A stretch of DNA of 64,000 bases, from contig NC_088321.1 of NCBI RefSeq assembly GCF_910592395.1, positions 7,442,001-7,506,000 on the forward strand, in the 5' to 3' direction. Position numbers and translations under genes: made by a program. Positions 52,401 to 61,954 of the stretch are shown in pieces. The notes under the pieces were generated by a model that searched no databases, was not told the origin of the DNA, and was given only the letters and a program-made list of their open reading frames with translations. Position 1 is the first letter of the stretch; each line of letters opens with the position of its first letter. This DNA comes from Lineus longissimus (taxonomy: Eukaryota > Nemertea > Pilidiophora > Heteronemertea > Lineidae).

Positions 52401-55400
52401 CCCTGCAATAAGGCCCGGGTTTGATCCCCTTCTCAAGGAACTGTGTGGTCAACACTGCTTCCTACCCCGCACTAAGGCCCGGGTTTGATCCCCTTCTCAA
52501 GGAACTGTGTGGTCAACACTGCTTCCTACCCCGCAATAAGGCCTGGGTTTAATCCCCTTCTCAAGGAACTGTGTGGTCAACACTGCTTCCTACCCCGCAA
52601 TAAGGCCCGGGTTTGATCCCCTTCTCAAGGAACTGTGTGGTCAACACTGCTTCCTACCCCGCAATAAGGCCCGGGTTTGATCCCCTTCTCAAGGAACTGT
52701 GTGGTCAACACTGCTTCCTACCCTGCAATAAGGCCCGGGTTTGATCCCCTTCTCAAGGAACTGTGTGGTCAACACTGCTTACTACCCTGCAATAGATCCG
52801 GGTTTGATCCCCTTCTTAAGGAACTGTGTGGTCAACACTGCTTCGTACCCTGCTATAAGGCCCGGGTTTGATCCCCATCTCAAGAAACTGTGTGGTCAAC
52901 ACTGCTTCCTACCCTGCAATAAGGCCCGGGTTTGATCCCCTTCTCAAGGAACTGTGTGGTCAACACTGCTTCCTACCCTGCAATAAGGCCCGGGTTTGAT
53001 CCCCATCTCAAGAAACTGTGTGGTCAACACTGCTTCCTACCCTGCAATAAGGCCCGGGTTTGATCCCCTTCTGAAGGAACTGTGTGGTCAACACTGCTTC
53101 CTACCCTGCTATAAGGCCCGGGTTTGATCCCCATCTCAAGAAACTGTGTGGTCAACACTGCTTCCTACCCTCCAATAAGGCCTGGGTTTGATCCCCTTCT
53201 CAAGGAACTGTGTGGTCAACACTGCTTCCTACCCTGCAATAAGGCCCGGGTTTGATCCCCTTCTCAAGGAACTTTGTGGTCAACACTGCTTCCTACCCTG
53301 CAATAAGGCCTGGGTTTGATCCCCTTCTCAAGGAACTGTGTGGTCAACACTGCTTCCTACCCTGCAATAAGGCCTGGGTTTGATCCCCTTCTCAAGGAAC
53401 TGTGTGGTCAACACTGCTTCCTACCCCGCAATAAGGCCTGGGTTTGATCCCCTTCTCAAGGAACTGTGTGGTCAACACTGCTTCCTACCCCGCAATAAGG
53501 CCCGGGTTTGATCCCCTTCTCAAGGAACTGTGTGGTCAACACTGCTTCCTACCCCGCAATAAGGCCCGGGTTTGATCCCCTTCTCAAGGAACTGTGTGGT
53601 CAACACTGCTTCCTACCCTGCAATAAGGCCCGGGTTTGATCCCCTTCTCAAGGAACTGTGTGGTCAACACTGCTTCCTACCCTGCAATAAGGTCCGGGTT
53701 TGATCCCCTTCTCAAGGAACTGTGTGGTCAACACTGCTTCCTACCCTGCAATAAGGCCCGGGTTTGATCCCCTTCTCAAGGAACTGTGTTGTCAACACTG
53801 CTTCCTACTCTGCAATAAGGCCCGGGTTTGATCCCCTTCTCAAGGAACTTTGTGGTCAACACTGCTTCCTACCCTGCAATAAGGCCCGGGTTTGATCCCC
53901 TTCTCAAGGAACTGTGTGGTCAACACTGCTTCCTACCCTGCAATAAGGCCCGGGTTTGATCCCCTTCTCAAGAAACTGTGTGGTCAACACTGCTTTCTAC
54001 CCTGCAATAAGGCCCGGGTTTGATCCCCTTCTCAAGGAACTGTGTGGTCAACACTGCTTCCTACCCTGCAATAAGGCCCGGGTTTGATCCCCTTCTCAAG
54101 GAACGGTGTGGTCAACACTGCTTCCTACCCCGCAATAAGGCCCGGGTTTCATCCCCTTCTCAAGGAACTGTGACCGATGGGACTGGTCATGTGTGGCCGT
54201 GGTGGGGTAAAGGAAGGAAGAACTGCAAATATAGTGGTTTGAAATGTATGATAGCAGCTCTTGGCATAAGGTATAAATGGACTGGCATTGAGCGATAGGG
54301 GTCAAGCCCTGAGAAGGCCTTGAATTACGTAAGTTGGAATAAAGGAGAGAATGAGAAGAACTAGATTGTGCTGCCATCTAACTTTATGCAGCACAACTAC
54401 AATGCAAATACTTTAGAGGGATACTAGAAGATTCTCCAACAGAACTAACATTCCTGGCTCAGCACACTTTGGTCCTAAATTGATTGTTTCCATTCAATTT
54501 GACCTCTAATCTGAAGAACTCTCTATTAAGGACACTAGCTTTGGTCCCAAATTGGTTGTTTCCATTCCATTTGACCTCTCTAATCTGAAGAACTCTCTAT
54601 TAAGGACACTAGCTTTGGTCCCAAATTGGTTGTTTCCATTCAATTTGACCTCTCTAATCAGGACACCTCTCTATCAAGGACACTAGCTTTGGTGCCAAAT
54701 TGGGAGTTTCCATTCAATTTGACCTCTCTAATCTTGACACTTCTCTACTTGTCAGTCCTGAGGGTGTCCTTAATAGAGAGGTTCTACTTTGGATTGTCTA
54801 AACTTCACTTGATCTTGCGCTTCGATAAATCTGTCTGAATTCTGTTCAGTCTTACTTTCTACCACAATTTCTCATGAATTGAAAGCCTGTTCAATCTTAC
54901 TTTCTACCACAATTACTCATGAATTGAAAGCCTGTTCAATCTTACTTTCTACCACAATTTGTCATAATATTACTTTCTACCACAATTTCTCATGAATTGA
55001 AAGCCTGTTCAATCTTACTTTCTACCCCAATTGCTCATGAATTGAAAGCCTGTTCAATCTTACTTTTTTCCACAATTACTCATGAATTGAAAGCCTGTTC
55101 AATCTTACTTTCTACCACAATTTGTCATGAATTGAAAGCCTGTTCAGTCTTACTTTCTATCACAATTTCTAATGAATTGAAAGCCTGTTCAGTCTTACTT
55201 TCTATCACAATTTCTCATGAATTGAAAGCCTGTTCAATCTTACTTTCTACAGCAATTGGGCAGCCAAATCACCAAAATCATGCGACCCGCCGATAAAAAA
55301 GAAATCCTCTTCTACAACGATAAGAGCTTTGACTTCACAGTTGACGAGGGTAAGGACACTCTAATTGCTCAGTGGTTCTCATTTGCATAGGAAAGCTTTG

Positions 55401-57710
55401 GGTTTTCAAAGTACTATGAGTCTGATATCAAGTACAGTTTGTTTGCTTGTTTTTTCCAACTACAGTAGAGGTTGTCATCTAGTTTCGTTTCTCAACCACC
55501 AAAGCTATGAGCTTGAAACTTGGTACATATAACCCCCTATATCATATAACCTCTGGTGCTGAATTTCAGCCTGATCTGATTCTTGACTTTGCCACCAGGG
55601 GGCCAAAACAGAAAAAGTAAGAAGTGCAATAGCCTGCTTATTAGCAAATTGTTTTTGATGAAATTTTTATGGCAGGGACCCCTAGCAAGGTTACCTCAGA
55701 TGTTGCACAATTTTTTGGATTTGACCTACTTTTTAAGGTCGCAGAGGTCAAATGGCGTAAATTTGTCGTTTGAGTGTAACTATGGCACGTTTCTCAACCG
55801 CAACAGTAATGAACTTGAAACTTTGAACAAATGACCCCCTAGGTCAGTTGACCTTTTACACTGAATTTTGGTTCGGTCTGATTATTGACTTGGCCACCAG
55901 GGGGCCCAAACTCAAAACTCAAAAAGTGTGATTTCTCGCTTATTACTGATTTGTTTTTGATAAAAGTTTCATGGTAGGTACTCCGAGCAAGGATACATCA
56001 AATATCTTACGGGTTTTTGATTTGACCCACCTTTCAAGTTCACAGAGGTCAAAGTTGAAAACTTTACCGTTCTTGGTACGTTTTGTCGTTGTTCAATGTA
56101 AAGAGTTTTAATTTTGTGTAATGATGCATCTAAGAAGCCACTATTTGTATGCCAAGTTTCAGCCAGATCGGAACTCAAATATGGCCGAAATTGCATGTTT
56201 TGTGGGTTTTTCCTCGTATTGTGGCAATCCAAAGGTCGTGAGTTCAAACCCCGGTCAAGGACAGCCAAAAATATTTTTATTTTTCATCTTTTCCTTTTTT
56301 CTTTTCTGAGTTCTATCTTACATTTTCTTCATTTTTTGATTTATTTGGTGCCATAGATTTAATCAGGCGGCCATTTTGGAAATCGTTTTTTGCCGATTGC
56401 TGTAGTGTAACGAGTGATGAAATTGTTATGGTCAGGTGGATGTGTCTACATCACATATCACCCTGGTTTGCATATGACCTACCTGTCGGGGTCACTGAGG
56501 TCAAAGTTAAAAATATATTCACCATTGTCATACTGTAGCACTTTCTGTAACTGTCTACTAAAAATACTTACGGTGAGCACAATGGCCCCTGGCCGTTTCA
56601 TTTGAGAAGTTTTACTTGTGGCACTATAAAATACAATGAAGACAACAGTGTAGGCCTTTCACTACAAGACTACAATGCCCTTTCAAAATGTTCTGCTTTT
56701 TATTCAGAATTTATAAAATTATGGCGAGGCGTGTCCGTAGATGGGGTAGATGAAAATAAGATAGATGAGTACCTGGACCAGCGGGGAATCACTACCATGC
56801 AAGACGTCGGAGCAAAAACTGCAGTAAGTTCCAATGGGTGGTGCATAACTGATGGAACAGCCCTGATGTATTGTTATGTAATGGTATGTGTATGCCGCAA
56901 GGCTGTTCCAAGGTATGAACTGCATCCTGTGGCAAAGGTTGCGGTAGCTTCAATGGGTGGTGTATAACTGATGGAACAGCCCTAATGTATTGTTATGTAA
57001 TGATGTGTATGCCGCAAGGCTGTTCCGAGAAATTTGTGTCACCCACAGTCATTGATGAAAATGTACACCCACACTCACTGCTCACTCTCGCAACTTGACA
57101 GTTCTATTTTGTAGTTGATCTCACTGGTTTCTATGCGCTGTGGGAGGTAGTTAGCCTTTCCACAGCCGGCCAGTGGGAGGGGCTGCCTCCTATTGATCCA
57201 CAGCCAAAGCTGGTGTTATGGTCAGAGTGTCCGTCACTGCTCACTGTTCTATTTTGTAGGTGATGTCACTGGTTTCTATGCGCTGTGGGAGGTAGTAAGC
57301 CTTTCCACAGCCGGCCAGTGGGAGGGGCTGCCTCCTATAGATCCACCGCCAAAGCTGGTGTTATGATTTGAGTGTCCTTCTCTCGTGCTCGCTACCATCA
57401 CTTAGTTGGAGTGCACAGTCTAACCAGGTGGTGTCCGTCCGCAAAAATCATTATAAGAGATCAGCTTCAGTACGATACTACCAGTGGTGGCACATGGTGG
57501 CAGACAGAGGTATTATCCTCCTGGCCAGGTGATTACCAGGTCCAAGTCGTCTCTTTAACCCACCCCTTCCATTACTGATAATGTCTTCCTCTGTTTCAGG
57601 CTCCAGTACAGAAACGAAAACGAAAAGGTGGCAATCGAAAAAAGACATTCAAATCACATAACGACCATTTAGGAAACTTGTTAGAAGACTATTCAAACGT
57701 GGACAAGTGA
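43321..57710 (+). CDS. GTF2E2: general transcription factor IIE subunit beta (TFIIE-beta), complete
   Basis: Seven coding exons (43321-43462, 44793-44872, 46237-46344, 50371-50556, 55253-55349, 56708-56823, 57600-57710) join in phase to 279 residues plus stop, close to the ~290 of vertebrate TFIIE-beta. N-terminus [16 protein letters not shown] and a basic linker; first winged helix ([34 protein letters not shown]); second winged helix ([32 protein letters not shown]); basic C-terminal tail ending [14 protein letters not shown]. With TFIIE-alpha it recruits TFIIH to the RNA polymerase II preinitiation complex in the nucleus and binds promoter DNA near the melting site. Every exon has proper GT-AG sites and no stop. 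Introns 1, 3, 4 and 6 carry tandem duplications touching splice sites. Confidence 0.97.
43463..43792 (+). repeat. 165-bp tandem duplication starting at the exon-1 donor
   Basis: Two ~165-bp units. Unit 1 begins at the real donor (GTAAGCACC at 43463); unit 2 begins GGTAAGCACCTACC at 43627. The intron therefore has a second donor-like site of the same sequence. Confidence 0.9.
44030..44530 (+). mobile_element. tRNA-derived SINE copy
   Basis: A-box-like TAGCCTAGTGGTTGA, B-box-like GATTCGGAACCC and the shared core CCAAGTGAGAAACATGAGTA. Lies in GTF2E2 intron 1. An inserted palindromic block with CTCGGATGGAGC interrupts the middle. Confidence 0.6.
44793..44872 (+). CDS. GTF2E2: GTF2E2 exon 2
   Basis: 80 nt, acceptor TTTCAG, donor GTAAGA. 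Encodes [20 protein letters not shown] and KIVKYMK, the first helices of winged helix 1. Confidence 0.95.
44996..45625 (+). mobile_element. tRNA-derived SINE copy (longest)
   Basis: A box TAGCTGAGTGGTGAA and B box GGTCGATCCC ~35 bases apart, then the family core CCAAGTGAGAAACATGAGTA, an insertion, and the 3' part with GGAGGAGGAATACTCC. In GTF2E2 intron 2. Confidence 0.7.
45626..46236 (+). other. rest of GTF2E2 intron 2
   Basis: No recognised element. Ends in the acceptor tract CTTTTAATATTTCAG. Confidence 0.5.
46237..46344 (+). CDS. GTF2E2: GTF2E2 exon 3
   Basis: 36 codons, donor GAG|GTAGGT. Encodes [20 protein letters not shown] and KQWLSTE. Phase 0 both ends. Confidence 0.95.
46328..48690 (+). 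repeat. 107/110-bp array derived from exon 3 and its donor
   Basis: After the real exon end there are 19 further copies of ATGGCTATCGACCGAG|GT(A/G) in a 107- or 110-bp unit. Besides the last exon bases and donor, each unit holds a diverged copy of an earlier part of exon 3 (CATCAGGGCAAGACC…TTTGATGAAAT), as if part of the exon between them was deleted. The final unit (to ~48690) keeps more exon-like sequence (TTTGATGAAATTCTTG…). In four units the donor reads GAG|GTAAGT. Confidence 0.95.
46832..46984 (+). mobile_element. LINE 3' end inserted in one array unit
   Basis: A 153-bp insert flanked by TTTAT on both sides. It encodes the tail [20 protein letters not shown] and a stop, like the C-terminal end of non-LTR reverse transcriptases, then GGCGCTCTATAAG and a TTGATTGT-type simple-repeat tail. 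Confidence 0.65.
48691..48890 (+). other. intron 3 spacer
   Basis: No recognised element between the array and a MITE. Confidence 0.3.
48891..49050. mobile_element. complete pogo-like MITE
   Basis: TA-CAGTGGAACCTCCCTTAG … GAGAGGTTCTACTG-TA, both TA copies present; 160 bp. Confidence 0.85.
49051..49670 (+). other. intron 3 spacer, AT-rich
   Basis: No gene or recognised repeat. Short frames only. Confidence 0.4.
49671..49890. mobile_element. complete pogo-like MITE
   Basis: TA-CAGTGGAACCTCCC … GGTTCTACTG-TA, 220 bp. Longer than its neighbour because CTCTATTAAGGA units are tandemly repeated in the left half. Confidence 0.85.
49891..50387 (+). repeat. 188-bp repeat carrying the exon-4 acceptor
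   Basis: Three units; the last includes the real exon-4 acceptor. Two upstream units repeat CCCTTGTAG|GCCCTCGTCA then ACAATC, i.e. polypyrimidine tract, AG and the first 16 exon bases (decoy exon starts at 49995 and 50183). After these bases each decoy unit switches to MITE sequence. Confidence 0.9.
50371..50556 (+). CDS. GTF2E2: GTF2E2 exon 4
   Basis: 62 codons, acceptor CTTGTAG, donor GTAGGC. Encodes [20 protein letters not shown] and [20 protein letters not shown]. Confidence 0.95.
50557..51063 (+). other. intron 4, 5' part
   Basis: No recognised element. A 75-codon plus-strand frame at 50837 follows an acceptor-like CTCTACAG but has no homology I know. Confidence 0.35.
51064..54171 (+). 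repeat. 64-bp tandem array, ~48 copies, B-box-like
   Basis: Unit AATAAGGCCCGGGTTTGATC plus CCCTTCTCAAGGAACTGTGT plus GGTCAACACTGCTTCCTACC plus CTGC. GGTTTGATCCC in every unit is one or two changes from the Pol III B box, and TGTGGTCAACACTG resembles a degraded A box, so a tRNA-SINE head probably founded the array. It fills intron 4 of GTF2E2. Confidence 0.95.
54172..54479 (+). other. intron 4 spacer
   Basis: No recognised element. Confidence 0.3.
54480..54790. mobile_element. degenerate pogo-like MITE with tandem middle
   Basis: Three repeats of the interior TTTGGTCCCAAATTGGTTG block and a right end GAGAGGTTCTACT. The left terminus is lost. Confidence 0.65.
54845..55252 (+). repeat. ~45-bp array ending on the exon-5 acceptor
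   Basis: About eight units of CTTACTTTCTACCACAATT plus TCTCATGAATTGAAAGCC plus TGTTCAAT. The last copy is the real acceptor: CTTACTTTCTACAG|CAATTGGG. Upstream copies read CTACCACAATT where the real site has CTACAGCAATT, so the pyrimidine tract and first exon bases are repeated with the AG altered. Confidence 0.85.
55253..55349 (+). CDS. GTF2E2: GTF2E2 exon 5
   Basis: 97 nt, donor GTAAGG. Encodes [20 protein letters not shown] and [12 protein letters not shown] plus one base. Confidence 0.95.
55350..56707 (+). repeat. intron 5 with ~285-bp repeated blocks
   Basis: At least two, perhaps three, diverged copies (about 55486, 55772 and 56045) of a block with TGA(A/G)CTTGAAAC and TTGCCACCAGGGGGCC. 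A B-box-like GAGTTCAAACCCC occurs near 56240. No gene. Confidence 0.55.
56708..56823 (+). CDS. GTF2E2: GTF2E2 exon 6
   Basis: 116 nt, acceptor TTATTCAG, donor GTAAGT. Encodes [20 protein letters not shown] and [19 protein letters not shown]. Confidence 0.95.
56821..57026 (+). repeat. 120-bp duplication starting at the exon-6 donor
   Basis: GCAGTAAGTTCCAATGGGTG at 56821 (real donor after GCA) recurs as GCGGTAGCTTCAATGGGTGG at 56941. The following ~85 bases match closely up to GCAAGGCTGTTCC. Confidence 0.85.
57098..57375 (+). repeat. ~145-bp tandem duplication in intron 6
   Basis: Two copies of a block containing TGCGCTGTGGGAGGTAGT and CCACAGCCGGCCAGTGGG. Confidence 0.85.
57455..57560. mobile_element. 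partial TTAA-family MITE
   Basis: Matches the right end of the element at 57962-58251 (GTATTATCCTCCTGGCCAGG then GTCTCTTTAA). Confidence 0.6.
57600..57710 (+). CDS. GTF2E2: GTF2E2 exon 7 and stop
   Basis: Acceptor TGTTTCAG; encodes [20 protein letters not shown] and [16 protein letters not shown], stop TGA. Confidence 0.95.
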   Translation, partial: APVQKRKRKGGNRKKTFKSHNDHLGNLLEDYSNVDK

Positions 57711-57961
57711 GACAGTTATCAATTTTGTGAGGACTTGTGTGATTGGCTGAAGTAATTCAGAAATGAGTTAGGTCGGGTCTGATTGGTTGGAATTCTGCTG
57801 AAGAGTTTTATGGAGAAAAGTGTCTGCCGTGACTATATGCGTTGCCAAAAAGGTGGAAATCGTTATGACTGTCCGGTTGCATGCATCACTTGATTGACAT
57901 CGATGTTCAAAGTTAAATGGAGAACACGGGCGCTGACAAACTATGTCCTTAAACATGTTAA

Positions 57962-58251
57962 AGGGACAACTTGGGTATGAGATATGTTGGTTTTTTCATT
58001 ACAAAAATGGCTTCCAGCAGGAGCGTGATTTCTCCAAACAGGATAATTAAAAAGTCATTGAAGTCCAATAACAAATGCACAAGAACGGGGTGTAAATTTA
58101 GGCCTGTTTGAAATTCGCAAGCCATGCCCAGAACTGCCTTCCAACACTGGTGAAAATCAGAGAACGGCATCAGTGTAATACTACCAGTGGTGACGCATGG
58201 TGTCAAGCTGGCACATTATCCTCCTGGCCAGGTAATTCCCAGGTTGTCCCT
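57962..58251. mobile_element. TTAA-flanked 290-bp MITE in the GTF2E2 3' UTR region
   Basis: TTAA then AGGGACAACTTGGG on the left; CCCAGGTTGTCCCT then TTAA on the right. 14-bp TIRs with one mismatch, fitting piggyBac/Kolobok-type target use. Confidence 0.8.
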
Positions 58252-58711
58252 TTAATAAGACTGCTCATTTGCTCTGAAACGGTATTTGGCACTAAATTTC
58301 TAGGAAGCCACGCCCCCCACAAACCTCAACCAATGAAATCGCATATAAACAACAACAAACCTGAACACGTTGGGGTATCGCGGCTGACTTTTGTTAAGAC
58401 GTAGCGTAAACTACATTCTCTGTTCGCAATAGTATTTAACCTGGTTGACCAAATTTGTAAAGTCATTCATTGAAAAAGTACCAATTGTACGAAATGTCTG
58501 AATAGACTGGAATCGTTGCATTTGTTTATTTAAACCCACACTGAAACGGTATTTGGGCAATTTGTTTTGTAGGAGGAAACCAGTGCACCCGGAGGGAACG
58601 AAAATAAAACGTGTTGAATTAGACTGAGTGTTGCGCAAACCTGCCTCAGTAAAAGTTTGAAAGATACTTAGTTAAAAAGATGTGGATGGGGATGTTTTTA
58701 GAAATGAATCA

Positions 58712-58717
58712 AATAAA
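58712..58717 (+). terminator. GTF2E2: probable GTF2E2 poly(A) signal
   Basis: AATAAA followed within ~25 bases by a strong T/GT-rich stretch (TTTTTTTGTTCG, CTGTTTTCTGTTGGTTGG). An earlier AATAAA at 58603 is an alternative with a weaker downstream element. Implies a ~1-kb 3' UTR. Confidence 0.5.
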
Positions 58718-58739
58718 ACGTTTTTTTGTTCGAAGTCTG

Positions 58740-59084
58740 TTTTCTGTTGGTTGGTTTTCTGTCTGGTTTCTATTTTGTTGAAAGTCTTGTTGGCGTTCAT
58801 CATTGCTTTATTGGTAACCCTTTCACTGCCGGCTGCCTAGTATTCTCCTCCAGGGAGTATTTTCCTCAAAGGCAGGGTGAGCATCTTTCTTCGAGAAAAT
58901 TCTACTTTGTCAGGTGTTTGCATTTGGAGGTGTGGTCCTCCAGGGACAGCTCGGAATACAACTCTCCTTTAGCAGGGGACTTTAAGGCCTTCTTCTCCAG
59001 GGAGTATTCTCCTCCAACCCAGGATAAGTATTTTTACATGCCACTACGGTTTGGTGCCAGTTTGGTTTATTGAAATGAATGTTT
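58740..59084. other. intergenic, SINE-tail-like fragments
   Basis: CTCCTCCAGGGAGTATT occurs at ~58845 and again near 59000, resembling the inverted 3' part of the window's SINEs. No gene. Confidence 0.4.
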
Positions 59085-59290
59085 CTCACTTGGTGGAGTC
59101 TTATGCTGGCTCTGGCAAAGGTAAAAGGTAGACAGAGCCTTGGTTCCATTTGAACGACGAGGGTTGAGTGTCTCGCTCAAGGACACAAAGACATAACTGC
59201 GGTGATCCGTTTGAGAGTCAAACCCATGGTTTCCTGATTGTGAGCCATTTGGATTAACCACTTTGCCACTGATCTTCTGATATCAAAGAG
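59085..59290 (-). mobile_element. tRNA-derived SINE copy
   Basis: Minus strand: A-box-like AGTGGCAAAGTGG, B-box-like GGGTTTGACTC, then TTGAGCGAGACACTCAACCC and the family end CCACCAAGTGAGAAACAT. Confidence 0.65.
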
Positions 59291-61830
59291 AATATTGACT
59301 TTAGTGGTTTGTCATGTGAGTGCAGTAGGGGAGGGTTGGGGACACCGGAGGGGAGATCAGAGGTTCGAGCATTGGGATCGTATTCAGGAGCTTATGGGTT
59401 CAACTCTTGAGATGATCAATGCTTTTTTCCACTCCCAACTTTAAGCTGTCCCCTACCGCGCCATCCCCAGTATCCCCTCTAATTATGGTCACCAGACTCA
59501 CAGTCTGGTGACCATATTGATATCACTCATGTTCTGGTTTCTTTCTTTCTGTTCACATTTTACAAACAGTATTGCGAGTGTTCTCCAAAACAGCTAAATA
59601 AACCAAATCTATCACCCCTATACCACCAAACACAATCCCATCTAGTGTACGTCGCAAAAGACTTTTCGGATCATTTCGATGACTTTGAAGCGTTTTTATG
59701 CTCCGATTTTCTGATTTGTTTGAAAATCTCCTTAGCGAATCTGGTGACGTCACGTAACACGAGTTCGATTCGATGACATCACTTGATCCCGAGTTCAATC
59801 CAAGTGTTGGCATTCTCATATAAAACAGTTAACTCGGATAACTCGGCTTACTCGGTTCACGCATGCGCATTAGAAGCCACGGGCAGACCATTGATAGATT
59901 GGTTCCCGATCGACTCACTAGGGCGTATGAGATTCCCTGTAGACCTAGTAGTCTTTATATCAATGTGTTTGGTCGCCTGACGCTTGTAACGAGAAGTGTT
60001 TTTGGGTGCATTTCTATAGTAACTCGCACAACGTAGTGAGTGTAATGGTTACGTATGTATAAAGTGTAAACAAATTTCATATATCCATCATGTCCATCGA
60101 ATCTGAAAAAATTTGTGCAGACCCATGACAATTCTGGTTCCGGTACAGTTTGTCGCATTCCATACGGGCCGCGCTTGCCGATCCTGCTTTCACGACGCAC
60201 CGCAACCACAGTTACCATGATTCCCATTGTTTCCTTCCTCGTGACGCAATTATTTCATGACGTCATGACATTACCAGCTATTGCGGGCCTAGCACACTCT
60301 GTTTTGAATAGAGGGAGACTCCATCATTCCTATTGTTTGAGATTGGAAAGGTGTGAATTAATCTGGCAATTAGCCTCCTGTGCATTGGTGCATACAAACA
60401 CTAAAATGTTTGGTTTTTGCTGATTTAGGGTCCAACAAATCAGCCAAAAGTTTTGAAAGCTTCACAAATGATTGTTACAAGGAAGTACTTTATGATAGTT
60501 TGCGAAATTTTGATTAATTCTAGGTGGAAAGTAATATTTTTCGCATATTTGTTGGGAAAAAAATTGAAAATCCTCCAATTTTCAACCCCCCTATGGACAC
60601 TATGAATTTTTCTCCAATAAAGCTGAAATCTTGGGAATATAATCCTAAGAGTTATATCAACCACGTCTGAAGTCGGGAGTTTGTATCAAATGTATAGTTT
60701 CGGAGCTAGTGCAGCTAGAAAAGCCCCCAAAACCCACTTTCTCAGGAATTTACACTACGGGCTACGAGTGAAGCATTACAGATTTACCAAAATTTTCAAC
60801 CTATAGATGGACACATCGAATTTTCATCCAAATCACTCCAAATTTTGCCAGTAAATACCTAGACATATATAGAATTATGTCAGAAGTCGGGAGTTGGGAT
60901 TATTTTAACACCCCGCCCAAAAAGCCAGCTTTATTGATATTTCCTATGCATTTTCCATTAGGCTTGCAAGGACCAATTGAGCAGGTGCACTAATTGGCTT
61001 GATTGGCTAGGCCCGCAATAGCTGGTAATGAGCCATTGACCATTCACGCAAGTAGATTTATTCACACCGGCGCCACTGAAGTGCGGGTGTGGGACATCAT
61101 GTATTTCAAAATCGTCTGCTAGGACATACAGGACAACGTCGGCGGAGACAGTTGTGACATTTCATTGCAGACAAAGAAAACGTCCTCTTCTTCTCGATTT
61201 ACGTAACTTCAAAAAAGTCAGTTTTATCACTACTAAATCCAGATCCAGTCACGTGATTTCTAGTAACTGCCAAACTCGACCCAGTGCCAGAACTGTGAAG
61301 TAATGATGTAGGTCACGTGGTCAGAGTGCAGGAGTTCCCGTACCGCCTGGCTATCCGATTTAGCATCTACCGTTCCGGAACGACATCAGCGCCTCCAGTG
61401 TCAAGATAATAAATTTGCCATTCTTGATTTTGGCGCCAAACGAATAAAAAAAACGCGTTAAAACAATTAAGAATATATCAGCTACAAAAATTCGTTATTA
61501 ACTAACTGCTGAAGAAACATACACAAATATCTAGGCTAGCAGGTGGAAAATTCAATTATTATTTCACCACAAAGAGCTGCTTCTGTCCGCAGATATGAGA
61601 CAGCTACCGGGGCGGGGACTATTTCTTATGGGGCCTTATTGTTCAGCGTCTCCAAGGAATTTCCCCCCAATGTACTGACTAAAACCTGTCACTTTCAGAG
61701 AACGGGGTTGGGGCTTTGGGGGTCTCATCCCCAATGTACTGGCTAAATATGTCAGAAGGACGGGATTTGGGGGGCTCCCCCGTGTCAAACAGTTGTGGGA
61801 GTTGACTAGAGCTTGCTCTTTACATATTAT
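59291..61830. other. intergenic, no supported gene
   Basis: About 2.5 kb with only short frames. A near-repeat with ATTTTCAACC…CTATGGACAC(T/A) and GAAGTCGGGAGTT occurs at ~60580-60690 and ~60790-60900, suggesting one old tandem pair. Confidence 0.4.
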
Positions 61831-61831
61831 A

Positions 61832-61954
61832 GGCCTAGTACATGCCCACCAATGCAGATTGAAGTCGGACCTCTCGGCTCTGGCTGTTGGGGCGCAGGAC
61901 CCCGCCGCGAAGACCGATCAGCCGGTTGCGGCTGACGGGGAAAAGGTCACATAA
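61832..61954 (+). other. possible coding or CpG-rich fragment
   Basis: After an acceptor-like CATATTATAG, one frame reads LKSDLSALAVGAQDPAAKTD then QPVAADGEKVT and stop, with unusually high GC. It could be a terminal exon of an unseen plus-strand gene or a CpG island fragment. No homology recognised. Confidence 0.2.

Noticed and set aside
52039-54298. Repeated 64-92-codon frames in the 64-bp array
   Set aside because: 64 is not a multiple of 3, so frames shift and stop every few units; by-products of the satellite.
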